Source of the DNA: Tupaia tana
Taxonomy: Eukaryota; Chordata; Mammalia; Scandentia; Tupaiidae
Assembly: GCA_026018925.1 (NCBI GenBank)
Contig: JAKSZU010000016.1
Coordinates: forward strand, 28,176,877-28,240,876
Length of the DNA: 64,000 bases
Direction of reading: 5' to 3'
Of the stretch, positions 42,613 through 53,426 are shown in pieces (the first letter of the stretch is position 1; each line of letters begins with the position of its first letter). The notes beneath the pieces are model-generated. The model ran no database searches. It was not told the origin of the DNA and saw nothing but the letters and a program-made list of their open reading frames with translations. A program made the position numbers and the translations under genes.

Positions 42613-42800
42613 GGGGGCTGGCAGATGGCATGGTGGTTAAGGGCACTGGATTCCCACGTGGCCAACCATGGTTCAAGTCCTGGACCTGGTGGCTTGCTTT
42701 CTCGCTTTCCCTCTCTGTCTCTCTTTCACACTCTGTCCCTCTCTGTCCAAATTAAAATAAATAAATAAAGTCAAATAAAATAATTCTTTAAAAAAAAAAG
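42613..42800 (+). mobile_element. Type B SINE in tail of previous SINE
   Basis: Head ggggctggcagatggcatggtggttaagg, B box ggttcaagtcc, CT tract and the tail 'aataaataaataaagtcaaataaaataattcttt'. It shares the outer TSD with the SINE before it, so it either inserted in that SINE's A-tail or the two moved as one unit. Confidence 0.92.
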
Positions 42801-42813
42801 ACTTCAGAAGGAG

Positions 42814-43784
42814 CTGCCTACGGTTGACTAATTTGCAGCATTTGATCAGGACATCAGGACACTGTGGCTTTGGGGACTAGAACGTGCCTGCAATGGAAAA
42901 TCTGAGAAGCATGTCTTGTGCCGCAGGATCGACCGTAAGACACGGCAATTCAAAACGAGCTCCTTGGTGCTGGTGCCGGCCACCTTGTGGACAGCAGAAA
43001 GCGTGGGCCTAAGAGGTAAACAGGTTGTGGCACTGCCTCCCCCCAAATTCTTTAGTGTTCATTACATGATCTTGTCCTTCTGCATCAGATGTCATTCTCT
43101 GCTGAGTGACTGGGAGCTCTTAAAGCCAGCGTAGAGCAGATAATGAGTCTTGCTGTGTGACCTCACCCCGGGTGCTTGGTGACCTTGGCCCTCCTGTCCT
43201 CCCATCCTCTGGCTCCGTGAGGAGCCAGCGTTAAGCAGCATTAAGTACTAACCAAAAGGCCACGCCAGCCACTGGGCTCTGCTTCTCCTGTCTCGGCACA
43301 GGCTCTGTTGGGGACACCTTAGCCCTGGGATGGCTTCTCTGTAAAATGCTTTAGCTTAATTTCAAAATGAACACCAAACCCAAGTGTTCTGGGAGTTCAA
43401 ATAAAAATGCTCAGTTTTCCAGGCTGAATTGCTTCTCTGCTTTCCGGAAGGAGAGGGTATAAAGAAGGCCATGAAGACAGCAGTAGCACAGCCTCAGATG
43501 GTCTCTGAGGATGCTTTCTGCTGAAGGGGTGAGGGTCCCCTTGAGGAACAGTGAAATGTCCCCCTGCCGTTTTGCATCCAGAGTAGCTAATGAGATAAAC
43601 CACTCCTTGCAGCTTCCTGTCTTTGGCTGTAATTGCTGTGGTGGCCTTACTAATCATTTCCTACCGTTTGTTCTTCCTTCTTTGGCTATGATGCATATTA
43701 ATGCATTTAATTTGCTCTTCCGCCTTTGGGTCTGTTAAGAGCGAGGGTTTACTTGTTCGCTAGTCTGCCTTTCTCAGCAGTGAG
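42814..43784. other. Non-coding stretch, no gene seen
   Basis: About 970 bp without named repeats. Open frames are under 90 codons. Confidence 0.5.
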
Positions 43785-43798
43785 CAATTTTCCTTTTC

Positions 43799-44032
43799 TT
43801 TCTTTTTAGTTTTGCTATAGGGTGTAAGAACTCACTGGAGAGAGACAGGGAGAGAGGGAAAGTGAGAAATTACCCCTTGGGGGCATAGCCACGCTGCAAT
43901 ACCTTCTCTTCCATCTCCTCTTGGGATTCTGGACACAAACATGTTTTCGAGCCTCTGGGTACAGGACTCAGACTGCTCAGTTGACCTTGTGGGATCCAAC
44001 ACCTTAACCACCATACCACCTGGTTGGCCTAA
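43799..44032 (-). mobile_element. Old SINE, antisense
   Basis: 'ttttgctatagggtgtaag', GA tract, 'gcaataccttctcttccatctcc', head 'cataccacctggttggcc'. TSD caattttccttttc/caattttcattttc (43785-43798, 44033-44046). Confidence 0.92.
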
Positions 44033-44083
44033 CAATTTTCATTTTCCACAATAAAACTGAGTTTTCTAGGTCTTGTTTTTTAA

Positions 44084-44242
44084 TAATTATTTTAAAAATA
44101 TATATGCTATAGGATATGTGTGCGTGCACACACACGAGAGAGAGAGAGAGAATGAGAAAGCAAGCCCCTAGGCCCAGGACTAGAACTGTGGTCAACCAGG
44201 TGGGAGTCCAGCTCCCTAACCATCATGCCACCTACTGACCCC
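44084..44242 (-). mobile_element. Type B SINE, antisense
   Basis: 'atatgctataggatatgtgtgc', (GA) tract, antisense B box 'ggactagaactg', head 'atcatgccacctactgaccc'. TSD about 18 bp (44065-44083, 44243-44260). Confidence 0.93.
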
Positions 44243-44260
44243 TCTAGGTCTATTTTTTAA

Positions 44261-44638
44261 ATATAAACCATCACTTTTTCCCCTTTGTTCTAAAAAGCAT
44301 GAGAAGTTCTCACCCAGAACCAAATCCTAGAATTTGAAATGCCTCTCGTCTCCTTTTCATTGTTTTCTCTTGAGAGTCCTTAGCCTGGGCTTCAGAAGGG
44401 CATGTCAGCTCTATAAGATTATATGCAGCATTTCGTATGGGCATATGTGCCTTTTTTCTCCAGAGAAAGTGTCATAACTTTCATCCTGTTTTCAAAACTA
44501 TGCTAAAATGCATTGGAAAACATCAGGGAACGCTGATTAACCATTCTGAAGATTGGTTACTTTGGGACATTTTGGGTGACTAAGTCTCAGCACATTTGGT
44601 AACATCAAAGATCATCATATCTTCCTGAATTTTTTTTA
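44261..44638. other. Non-coding stretch, no gene seen
   Basis: No recognised repeat. Confidence 0.5.
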
Positions 44639-44654
44639 AAGAATTTATGTTATT

Positions 44655-44932
44655 GGGACCAGCAGTTGGCATAATGGCTATGTCACTGGAATCTCATGTA
44701 GTTGATCGCGGTTTGAGTCCCGGACCCAGTGGCTTAAACTCACGCCAGGCGCATGTGCGTGCATGCCCAAGATCCCGAGAGGAGAATGGAGGAGAAGGGA
44801 TTGCGGCGTGGCCATCCCCCTGGGGGGTGATTTCTTGCTTTCTATCTCTCTGTCTGGCGAGCTCATGCGCCCTACCAAACAAAACAAAACAAAACAAAAC
44901 AAAACAAACAAAAAAAAAAACAAAAACTCTCC
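44655..44932 (+). mobile_element. Type A SINE with (CAAAA)n tail
   Basis: Head gggaccagcagttggcataatgg, B box ggtttgagtccc, tail converted to (aaaac)n. TSD aagaatttatgttatt/aagaatttttgttatt (44639-44654, 44933-44948). Confidence 0.95.
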
Positions 44933-44948
44933 AAGAATTTTTGTTATT

Positions 44949-45106
44949 TATCATCATTATTATTTTTAATTTGTCACAGGGCCCATGAACTCAGAAGAGA
45001 GAGACAGACAGTAAGAATGAGAAAGCAACTTGCCAGATCTGGGACTCAAACCACAGCTAGCCATGAGAGTGTCCAGCACCTTAATCACCACACCACCTGC
45101 TGGTCC
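44949..45106 (-). mobile_element. Type B SINE, antisense
   Basis: 'aatttgtcacagggcccatgaactc', GA tract, antisense B box 'gggactcaaaccac', head 'ccaccacaccacctgctggtcc'. Confidence 0.88.
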
Positions 45107-45189
45107 TCTTCTTGAGATTTCATGTAGGATAAAAGTTACCTCCTTCTCTCTAAGAGCCACAGAGCTTGTCCCCTTTCCCACCTCTTTTT

Positions 45190-45310
45190 TATTCTATTGA
45201 TGCAGAAACTATTTCTCAAAATGGAAGACAATTGATCTGCCCAAAGTCTGTTTAGTTGCAGAGCTTGGACTGGAACCCGAGTCTTCTGGGTCTTCATTCA
45301 GTATTCCTTT
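45190..45310 (-). repeat. MIR fragment
   Basis: 'gatgcagaaactatttctcaaaatgg...ttgatctgcccaaagtc..agagcttggactggaacccgag' follows the antisense MIR. Confidence 0.7.
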
Positions 45311-45897
45311 CACTATCCACCTTTGATCGACAGTAGGATGACATCTAGCCCTCTGTAATGGCCAGCACCCCGACATCTCTCTTTTTAGGGTACAGTAATT
45401 TATTCTAAGTGGAGCAATTTCAAGTGAAATTCCTAACTGATATTCAGTCCTTGAAAAGAAGCTTGCTCAGTGTCTACATGTCATCTGCTTGGGAAGTCAT
45501 TTCTCATCCCTCTCAGCCCACAGAGCAGAGTTTGCGACTATCACACACTGCAGACTTCTTGTTGTGGGTTACTGCATTGTGTCCTTCTCCTCATTCCCCC
45601 AGAATTTCAGAGGCCTTAAAGACCAGGACCTCATCTTCGATGGTTTTCTATCTGAGAGCCATTGAGTGAGGCAGATGCGTGCAGAAGGATTAGCACTATT
45701 TACAAAGTCCACTACACTTTCAGGACAATGCCTAGGCCCCACTCCTGTGGACCGGGGATTGAGGGCCAGGGACTGTAAACTCAGAAGCTTGCCAGGCCCG
45801 GCAGGTAATGTTAATTAATGAAGCAGGATGAGAATAGAACCACAGGACTGGTAGAAACAGCGGAAATTTGGGAAATTCATGTCCCCTCATGTTAAAA
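45311..45897. other. Non-coding stretch, no gene seen
   Basis: No recognised repeat. An 86-codon open frame (45409-45669, plus) has no recognisable features. Confidence 0.45.
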
Positions 45898-45909
45898 ACT
45901 TTAAAAGCC

Positions 45910-46181
45910 TAGGGCCAGCAGATGGTATAATGGTTATGTTGCTGGACTCCCACATAGTCAACTGAGGTTTGAGTCCCACATCCAGTGGCTTAAAACTCAG
46001 GGTGCATGTGCGTGTGTGCTGAAAATCCTGAGAGGAGAATGGAGGAGAAGGAATTGCAGTGTGGCCATCTCCCCAGGGGGGTGATTTCTCACTTTCTGTC
46101 TCTCTGTCTCTCAAGTGAGTACACATGCCCTATAGCAAAAAGCTATCATAGAAAAAAACCAAAACAAAACAAAACAAAAAC
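45910..46181 (+). mobile_element. Type A SINE
   Basis: Head gggccagcagatggtataatgg, B box ggtttgagtccc, tail (aaaac)n. TSD actttaaaagcc (45898-45909, 46182-46193). Confidence 0.95.
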
Positions 46182-46193
46182 ACTTTAAAAGCC

Positions 46194-46831
46194 CTTCAGA
46201 GACCAAACTTTCAGCTATGCTGGCATGAAAATGCCAGCAAGTCCTCTCCTCCAAAAACTAGTATAAAACTGGAAAAAAAAAAAAAAAAAAAAAAGCCAGA
46301 AACAACCATTCTGAGGCTCTGGAAATCGGTCAATGGCAGACATCAAGTTGAGAAACATTTGCTCATGAAAAACGCTAGAGCTTTGGGAAGAGCAGGAGCC
46401 CGCGGCCTCTTTGTCTTGTCTGCCTCTCTCCGCATCCACCTTCTTCCTCCGATTCTGGCAAAGAGCTGACCGGGAAAAATATCAGTGTTGCTGCCAAAGG
46501 GAGCAAATCAGTTTTGGGCGAGGGCTGAAACCTACAGTGTTGATGGTAAAATCGAGAACTCAGTAGGAAACGAATGGGAGACACCCACTGCTCTGCAAGT
46601 CTGAAGATTTGGTCCTGGCTGTGGTCAGTGGGCAGCCAGCCAGAAACGTAATGGAAATTCCTGGGGTGAGAGAGCCATCGAGGGGGGTCCGGGCGGGGTG
46701 CTCTCCACACATCCCTACGTGCAGCTTTCTGTTTGCTTTGTTAAACAAAATCTCACAAACACCCTATAGGAAACTTCTTTGCATTTTAATTTTTTTGTGG
46801 CGTTATCTTCTCCTCTTTGTTTTGTTTTAAA
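46194..46831. other. Non-coding stretch, no gene seen
   Basis: Contains a 23-base A run near 46272-46294. A 111-codon minus frame (46375-46710) is unrecognised and probably chance. Confidence 0.45.
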
Positions 46832-46843
46832 AATATTATTCTG

Positions 46844-47103
46844 GGGAACCAGCAGTTAGCGTAATGGCTATGTTGTTGGACTCCCACGTAGTCGACCGTG
46901 GTTCGCGTCCCGGACCCGGTGGCTTAAAACTCACGCCGGGTGCGTGTGCGTGCGTGCCCAAGATCCTGAGAGGAGAATGGAGGAGAAGGGATTGTGGCGT
47001 GACCATCCCCCCTGGGGGTTGATTTCTCGCTTTCTGTCTCTATGTCTCTCTCTGTCTGTCTGGCGAGCGCACACGCCCTATAGCGAAAACCTCTCAAAAA
47101 AAG
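46844..47103 (+). mobile_element. Type A SINE (gggaacc subfamily)
   Basis: Near-intact; gtgaccatcc and tctatgtctctc variants. TSD aatattattctg (46832-46843, 47104-47115). Short A-tail. Confidence 0.96.
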
Positions 47104-47187
47104 AATATTATTCTGATGGTAATGGTTGAGTCTATTAAAGAAATTAATTCCAAAAATTCAAACTAGTTTTGAAATTCGGTGTTCTCT

Positions 47188-47197
47188 CTCTCTTTTT

Positions 47198-47237
<40 letters not shown>

Positions 47238-47544
47238 TTTTTCTTTCTTTCTTTCTTTCTTTCTTTTTTTTTTTTTTTTTTTTGAGAGGTTTTTGCTATG
47301 GGGTGCATGTGCTCACCAGAAAGACAGAGAGAGACAGAGAGACAGAAAGCAAGAAATCACCCCCCCACACACACCCAGGGGGAATGGCCACACCACAATC
47401 CCTTCTCCTCCATTCTCCTTTCGTGATCTTGGGCATGCACGCACACTCGCTCAGAGTGAATTTAAGCCACTGGGTCTGGGACTTGAACTGTGGTTGACTA
47501 CATGGGAGTCCAGTGACATAGCCATTACACCAACTACTGGTCCC
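47188..47544 (-). mobile_element. Type A SINE with expanded (TTTC)n tail
   Basis: Antisense copy whose tail has grown into (tttc)n plus poly-T over 47190-47282. The body has a C-run interrupted by cacacacac. TSD tgaaattcggtgttctct/tgaaattcagtgttctct (47170-47187, 47545-47562). Confidence 0.95.
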
Positions 47545-47562
47545 TGAAATTCAGTGTTCTCT

Positions 47563-48156
47563 TAAGTCCCTTCTGCCATGGCAGAAATGTATATGAGCCT
47601 ATCAGTTGAGTACCAAATTATTTCCCTGAAATGGAATGAAATACCCTTTGGCCTGTCTAAATCATGACCTGATCTGCCTACATGTCATCACTGAACATCA
47701 TTTTGGTGAGAGTAGTTGTAGGGAGGGTGTGTGTGTCCAAGTTTGTGTGTTTAGGGGGTTGGAGGGGGGCTAGGGAATTCTCTGCTGAGCAAGTTTTATC
47801 TGGCTTAATAAAACATGAGGTATCTATCTTGGAAATTGAAACAATGAGCATTTGACTGTCTTCTAAAGTCTTAGCTCTGCACAAACACGTATGATATACT
47901 ATACCTGTAGGACAAGCTATATAATTTGTGAACCTGACGCAAATTGCAAATGTAGGGCCTCTTGTCCAACACTGATTAAGAAGCTCAAGAAATCAAGTGT
48001 GAGGCCCTTCAGAGAGTCTCAGGCCCATGACACCACTCTCAGAACCTGCCTGTGTCCCTCCTGAGATACAACTGAAGGGACTTCTCTTAACAGAATTATT
48101 ATGCCCTCCTAGATGGTTCATTTGTCTTCATTTGAAGAATTCCCCATGTAGATATC
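47563..48156. other. Non-coding stretch, no gene seen
   Basis: No recognised repeat or exon. Confidence 0.5.
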
Positions 48157-48433
48157 TATTTTTTTTTTTTTAAGAGAGACTTTTTTGCTATTAGGCATGT
48201 GCACTTACTGGAGAGGCAGAGGGACAGAAAGTGAGAAATCACCACCCAGGGGGCATGCCACACTGCAATCCCTTCTCCATCCTCCTCTCATGATTTTGGG
48301 CACACATGCACGTGCACACACACACACACACACACTCCTGATGTGAGTTTTAAGCCACTAGGTCTGGGACTCAAATCGCACTTGACTATGCGGGAGTCCA
48401 GCAAGATAACCATTATTCCATCTGCTGGTCCTC
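48157..48433 (-). mobile_element. Type A SINE, antisense
   Basis: T-run, 'agagacttttttgctattaggc', GA tract, body with a (CA)n tract at about 48316-48336, and head 'attccatctgctggtcc'. Confidence 0.92.
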
Positions 48434-49015
48434 TCATGTCCATAGCTATTAATAATTGTTTTATCTAACTGGAAAACCTTTTCAGGGCACTTTCTTGGTG
48501 CTATCAGGAGATCTAACCTTTGGCCTCCCAGTTACTCTTATGCGTTTTCCCATTGCTGGGAGGTGCAGGGGAGTTTTGGTCCTGTGGTCACAGTTAACAG
48601 CCACCTGTCATCTTGTCTCCTGCCTGGCTTCTCCTGTCTGGGCTGACAGCTTTCCCGAACCCACTGATTGCAGTAGAAACCTTCAGAACTTTACCATCCC
48701 TGCAGTGGAGAATGAGCTCCGCACAAACTAAGGCCTGCAGGGATTCCTGGCCTGGTGTGTTTGTTTGGAGTCCCTTCCGTTTCCTCTTCAGTCAGTCCCT
48801 CTGGCTTACAGGGCTTGGGGGCCAGTGGTGGTGGAGGTAAGTTGGTGCCGGGAAGTGCCAGCTGCCAGGTTTCACTGCTCCTTGGAGCCCCACCTCCCTG
48901 GCCCTGGCCTGAGACAGGCCTGCCGATGCCATCTGCTTAGCAGCTTCCTTTCTCTCCACACTTCTCCTAATTCCCAGGTTTCCTGGTTTCTGATCAACAC
49001 AGCAATGGGGGACCA
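48434..49015. other. Non-coding stretch, no gene seen
   Basis: Overlapping frames (up to 116 codons) on both strands are unrecognised. No named repeat. Confidence 0.45.
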
Positions 49016-49021
49016 GATAGG

Positions 49022-49345
49022 GAAGGTAGAGCAGGGGTAAAGTGCGATGCTCTTTGAGGCAATCCCACAATTCCAGTTCAAATCTGGAGACCTCCCTGAG
49101 TACATCAGGTAACATTGGGTGGGGAGTTGGGGTATCTGGCATGTGCTTGCCTGTGAACTGGGACAGGATGAAGTCTAGGGGTGGATGGAAGCCTCAATAT
49201 CCTATTGAAGCTGCTGTCTTCCTCTCCCTCTCTCTCTGTCTCTCTCTTGCTCATGAAGGAAATACTGAGCTGTCAGAAAAGTCATGACGTATTTTCCTGT
49301 GCAAAAATGTGTCATGACTTTTCCAATGACCCAATAAATAAAAGA
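49022..49345 (+). mobile_element. Type C SINE interrupted by a MITE
   Basis: 'gcaggggtaaagtgcgatgc', B-box-like 'gttcaaatctgg', 'gacctccctgagtacatcagg', a CT-rich segment and 'gctcatgaaggaaa' followed, past the MITE, by 'aaataaaagag'. Confidence 0.75.
49263..49336. mobile_element. Mariner-like MITE, copy 3, nested in SINE
   Basis: TA-bounded 74-bp palindrome. Left arm TACTGAGCTGTCAGAAAAGT; reverse-strand right arm TATTGGGTCATTGGAAAAGT. The inner cores GTCATGAC are identical on both arms. It sits in the tail of a type C SINE. Confidence 0.88.
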
Positions 49346-49613
49346 GAAAAAAAAAGAGGAAAACATAACAAAAATATGGGCAATGGCATTTGTTCCAGCC
49401 CTTGGGTTGCACCAGTACCACAGTGATGCTGGCCTCATATTGGGGTGCTTCATCCCACCATACTCATACCCAAAGAGGTACACCGGAAGGACAGTACTAT
49501 CTTCATTCCTGGGTGATGAGTCTACTCCAGCCCTGTTCAGTGAACCATCAAAATGCATCTTAGCTTGAAGGAGCAGCTTCCTCCCTCCGAGGAAGGGAAA
49601 TGAAGAAAGAAAG
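49346..49613. other. Sequence beside the unnamed repeat
   Basis: Open frames run on both strands (61 codons plus, part of 145 codons minus). Not recognised. It may belong to the same unnamed element as 49614-49795, but this part has no second copy in the window. Confidence 0.4.
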
Positions 49614-49795
49614 AAATATTTCGAATTCCCATGCTTCATCCTTGCTTTTTCTCTCTCTCTTTGCTGCTATTCAGAATTCTTTCTCATTGGCCTTGATTCC
49701 TCCTATAGTCCTCTTACTGATTATAAAGAGTGTTCCATGTAAAGACACACGCTACTAAACCAAGATTAAAATAAAAACAAACACCTCTCCTACTG
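49614..49795. repeat. Unnamed 180-bp repeat, copy 1
   Basis: Nearly the same sequence recurs at 51860-52041 (roughly 88-90% identity by eye), starting at 'aattcccatgcttcatccttgc' and ending in 'aaaataaaaacaaa'. Not a SINE of the types here. The family is unidentified. Confidence 0.85.
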
Positions 49796-49974
49796 GTTGG
49801 GAGCTGGGGTATCAGAAGTATCTGGGGTGTACACAGTGGGAAACCACCTCTTCAAGAAGAAATTCTGCTCCTCTCTCTGAGCCCCAGAGCTGACCTTGGA
49901 CTCTGGGAAGCCAAGCAATAAATGGGGCAATGAGGATCTGAGAGCCCTTTACAACTCCCCCCTGCTTTTCTTTT

Positions 49975-50218
49975 TATTTGTTTCTAAAGGGCATATTTGC
50001 TTGGTAGAGACAGAAAAAGAGGGGGTGGAGAAAGCTCCCCCATGGGGAATGGTCATACAGCAATCTCTTCTCCATCTCTCTCTCTCCTTTGGGGATTTTG
50101 GGCATGCATGCACAGGCACGTGGCTTGTTTTTCATGCTACTGGGTTGCAGGACTCAGACCACATGGTTGGCCATGTGGGATCTGGCTGCCTTAACTATCA
50201 AGCCACAGAGCTGGTCTG
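49975..50218 (-). mobile_element. Old SINE, antisense
   Basis: 'tttctaaagggcatatttgc', GA tract, 'cagcaatctcttctccatctc', head 'atcaagccacagagctggtc'. Confidence 0.82.
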
Positions 50219-50338
50219 ACAACGCTGACACACACACATACAAAGACCCCTAGAATTGAGTAGAATCAAGAGTAATTATTGGTGCCCTGTACAGCTTATA
50301 AAACTGGACCTCATAGGACAATTGCTTTATCCTGGGAG

Positions 50339-50345
<7 letters not shown>

Positions 50346-50369
<24 letters not shown>

Positions 50370-50618
50370 GGAGAGGTTTTTGCTATAGGGCGCGTGCGCT
50401 CGCCAGACAGACAGAGAGAGACAGAGAGATAGAAAGCAGGAAATCACCCCCCAGGGGGGATGGCCACGCCGCAATCCCTTCTCCATTCTCCTCTCGGGAT
50501 CTTGGGCACGCACGCACACGCGCCCGGCGTGAGTTTAAGCCGCCGGGTCCGGGACTCGAACCGCGGTCGACTACGTGGGAGTCCAGCGACATAGCCATTA
50601 CGCTAACTGCTGGTCCCA
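50346..50618 (-). mobile_element. Type A SINE, antisense, near consensus
   Basis: One of the least diverged copies (antisense head 'ttacgctaactgctggtccc', B box fully intact). TSD tatcctgggaggtttttt (50328-50345, 50619-50636). Confidence 0.97.
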
Positions 50619-50649
50619 TATCCTGGGAGGTTTTTTGTTTTTGTTTTTG

Positions 50650-50688
50650 CTTTTAGATCTTTTTTTAAATAGGGTACTTGCGCACGTT

Positions 50689-50740
<52 letters not shown>

Positions 50741-50932
50741 AATAAATAAATAAATCACCCTCCCCCCCAGGGGGATGGCCATGTCACAATCTCTTCTCCT
50801 CCATTTTCCTTATAGGATATTGGTCATGCACACACACACGCCTAGCTTGAGTTTCAAGCTGCCTGGTCCAGGACTTGAACCATAGTCATCCAGATGGGAG
50901 TCCAGCACTTTAACTACTATGCCACCTGCTGC
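50650..50932 (-). mobile_element. Old SINE with (GAAA)n expansion
   Basis: 'ttttaaatagggtacttgcgc', (gaaa)n at 50696-50742, body, antisense B box 'gacttgaaccat', head 'atgccacctgctgcccc'. Confidence 0.88.
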
Positions 50933-50936
50933 CCCT

Positions 50937-51513
50937 ACCCCTGGGAGCATAAGCAGGGAAATAGCATCTGTCTCCCCATGTGAATAGCCACTAATATTCC
51001 AGTCTGGTTTTAACAACTTTAGAAAGAATTACAAATAGTTCATTGTTAGTGAACTAGATTTCGTAGTCTCCTAGTGTCCTCAAAGTGTCCTAGGGGAAGG
51101 TCCTCTTTTTGTGACATTTTTCTTTTGATTTTCTTCTTTTGCCCTCTCTGTAGCCCTGAATTTTAGATGTGTAAAGCTGGAGACGTCCTAAGACATCATG
51201 CCCAAATAATCCAAGAGTAAAGTAAGAAGATTAGCAGACGCCCAAATGTTCTTATAAGCACTAAAATTCTCTGGGAGGATGCCAAGGACAATATAAACAC
51301 AGCCCGACTCTGAAATCAAAGCAGTATTTAAAAAACAAACAAATAAGCTCAATGGGCTAGGATTACTACTCCCTTATTAAAAGCAACTTTAGAACTAGAC
51401 AAAGCAAACACAAAATTAGAGGAGGATTATTAAATGTGAACTTATGCTGTACAGGAAAACATTTTTACTTAGCCACTTCATGAAGGAATACATACAGCGA
51501 GAAATACATAAAT
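50937..51513. other. Non-coding stretch, no gene seen
   Basis: No recognised repeat. Confidence 0.5.
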
Positions 51514-51601
51514 AGGGCCAGCCAGGTAGCGCAGTGGTTAAAGCACTGGGTCACCACATGGCTGACTATGTGGTTCTAGTCCTGGACCTAGAATCACACT
51601 G

Positions 51602-51642
<41 letters not shown>

Positions 51643-51835
51643 TGTGTGTGTGTGCATGTGTGTATGTCCAAAATCCTGAGAGAAGAATGGAGGAGAAGGG
51701 ATCCTGGTGGGTCCATCCCCCGGGGAGTGCTTTCTCACTTTCCTTCTCTCTAGCTCCCTCTGTCTCTCTCTGATGAGAACAAGCAACCTATGGCAAACAT
51801 CCTGGAAAAAAAAAAAGAAGAAAAAAGAAAGAGAG
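51514..51835 (+). mobile_element. Old SINE with (TG)n(GA)n expansion
   Basis: Head gggccagccaggtagcgcagtgg, body interrupted by (TG)n and (GA)n at 51603-51656, then 'aacctatggcaaacatcc' and A-rich tail. Confidence 0.88.
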
Positions 51836-51859
51836 AGAGAGAGGGAGAAAGAGAGAGAA

Positions 51860-52041
51860 AAATATTTTGAATTCCCATGCTTCATCCTTGCTTTTTCTCT
51901 CCCTCTTTTTGTCACTATTCAGAATTCTTTCTCATTGGCCTCGATTCCTCCTATGGTCCTCTTACTGAATGTAAAGAGCATTCCAGCTAAAGGCATATGC
52001 TACTAAACCCAGAGTAAAATAAAAACAAAAACCTCCCCTAT
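51860..52041. repeat. Unnamed 180-bp repeat, copy 2
   Basis: Second copy of the repeat at 49614-49795, same orientation, 2.25 kb downstream. It directly follows a SINE tail. Confidence 0.85.
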
Positions 52042-52059
52042 GTACAGAGAGCTCATTCC

Positions 52060-52200
52060 TTCATTAATTTGTTCGTGCATTCATTCCGGAAACAGGTGTG
52101 GAGCAGCTACGTCAGGCCAGGCACGTCTTTGCATACTGGGATGAGCTGGACGAGGTCTCTGTTCTCACGCGGCTTACACTCTAGTGTAAGAAAACAGACT
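52060..52200 (-). repeat. L2 3'-end fragment
   Basis: 'cattcattccggaaacagg', 'gtcaggccaggcacgtctttgcatactgggatgag' and 'cggcttacactctagtg' track the reverse complement of the L2 3' end. Confidence 0.75.
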
Positions 52201-52640
52201 AGGGAGGGAGGGAAGGGCGACGGAGAAGGAGAACTAAAAGGAGAAAAGAAAGGAAAGCAGAGTTGTAGGTGCTCGGAAGAGAATCCCTCATAGGCTGTGA
52301 TGGAGCGGCCAAGTGACTTTAGACGGTGTGACCACAGAAGGGCTGCCTCAGATTAAATGCCAGAGCTCTGAATGTCAGGACATCATTAATAAGCAGAAGA
52401 GGGAAGCCTGCAGGCAAGAGGGAGTCGGTACTCTGGGAGAATAAATTTAAGATCAAACCCAAGAAAACAGAATTAGCAGTAAAACGTTGTGCCCCATCAA
52501 ATAAGATTTCAAAATACTTTATTTCTCTATTCATATTTCCATTAAAATGGATACTCCAAGCCAGAGTCAGTTGTGGAGAAATAACAGTTTAGCTGCAGTC
52601 ATAGAAGATGAGACGTGTGAGGCTGCTCAAAGTCTGTTTT
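52201..52640. other. Non-coding stretch, no gene seen
   Basis: Purine-rich at 52200-52260, otherwise nothing recognised. Confidence 0.45.
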
Positions 52641-52647
52641 TGTTTTA

Positions 52648-52888
52648 TTTTAGTTTTGCTATAGGTCACATAGAACTCACTGCAGAGAGACAGAGAGAGG
52701 GGAAGTGAAAATTCACCCCCAGGAGGGTTGGCCACACCATGATCCCTTCTTCATTCTCTTCCCAGGTCTTTGGGCACACATACACACACACCTGGAGTAT
52801 ATTTCAAGCAACTGGGTTCATGTCTTGAACCGCAAAGTCAGCCATGAGGGACCCAGCACCTTAACCACCACATCACCTACGAGCCCAG
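52648..52888 (-). mobile_element. Old SINE, antisense
   Basis: 'agttttgctataggtcacatagaactcac', GA tract, 'cacaccatgatcccttcttc', head 'accacatcacctacgagcc'. Confidence 0.86.
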
Positions 52889-53254
52889 AATAGTGTTTTG
52901 ATCGAATTTCTGTCCTAGGTAATTTGCTTGCCACTTTTCCTAGGCCAGAATCCTACCTCTTCTGATCCTCAGGGTAGGAAGGAAGAAAAACAAACAAAAC
53001 CAATCAAACCTAAGTCAAGAAATGGAACCAAGCCCAAATTATCTACCTCACTCCAAACAGAAATAGCCCCGATTACTCACCAGTTCCAGCAATAAGAGAC
53101 AAGATTGCCATCAGGGTATAACGTCATTGCAAGAGGTGAGTTTTAGAAAGAACACTGAAAGAACTACACCCTTCTCTTTATTGTGTAGATCAGCCTTGCT
53201 ATTAAATCCTAAAAATATATACCAGTTGTCATTTGTTTGACCAACTCACTTGCT

Positions 53255-53425
53255 ATAAACTGAACTGTGTCCCCCCACCCAAATTTCTAGGTTCAAATCC
53301 TAGCACCGCCATGTGACTGCCTTGGAAATGAGACCTTTAGGGAGTTGATTAAGGTTAAATGAGGTCATTATAGTGGAGTACAGATCTTACAGAACTAGTT
53401 TCCTTAGGAGACAAGGAAGAGAGGG
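53255..53425 (+). repeat. MLT1-like LTR, left part
   Basis: 'ctgaactgtgtccccccaccc', 'ggttcaaatcctagcacc', 'ttaaatgaggtcattatagtgg' follow the MLT1 LTR start. Interrupted by a short SINE head. Confidence 0.85.
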
Positions 53426-53426
53426 A

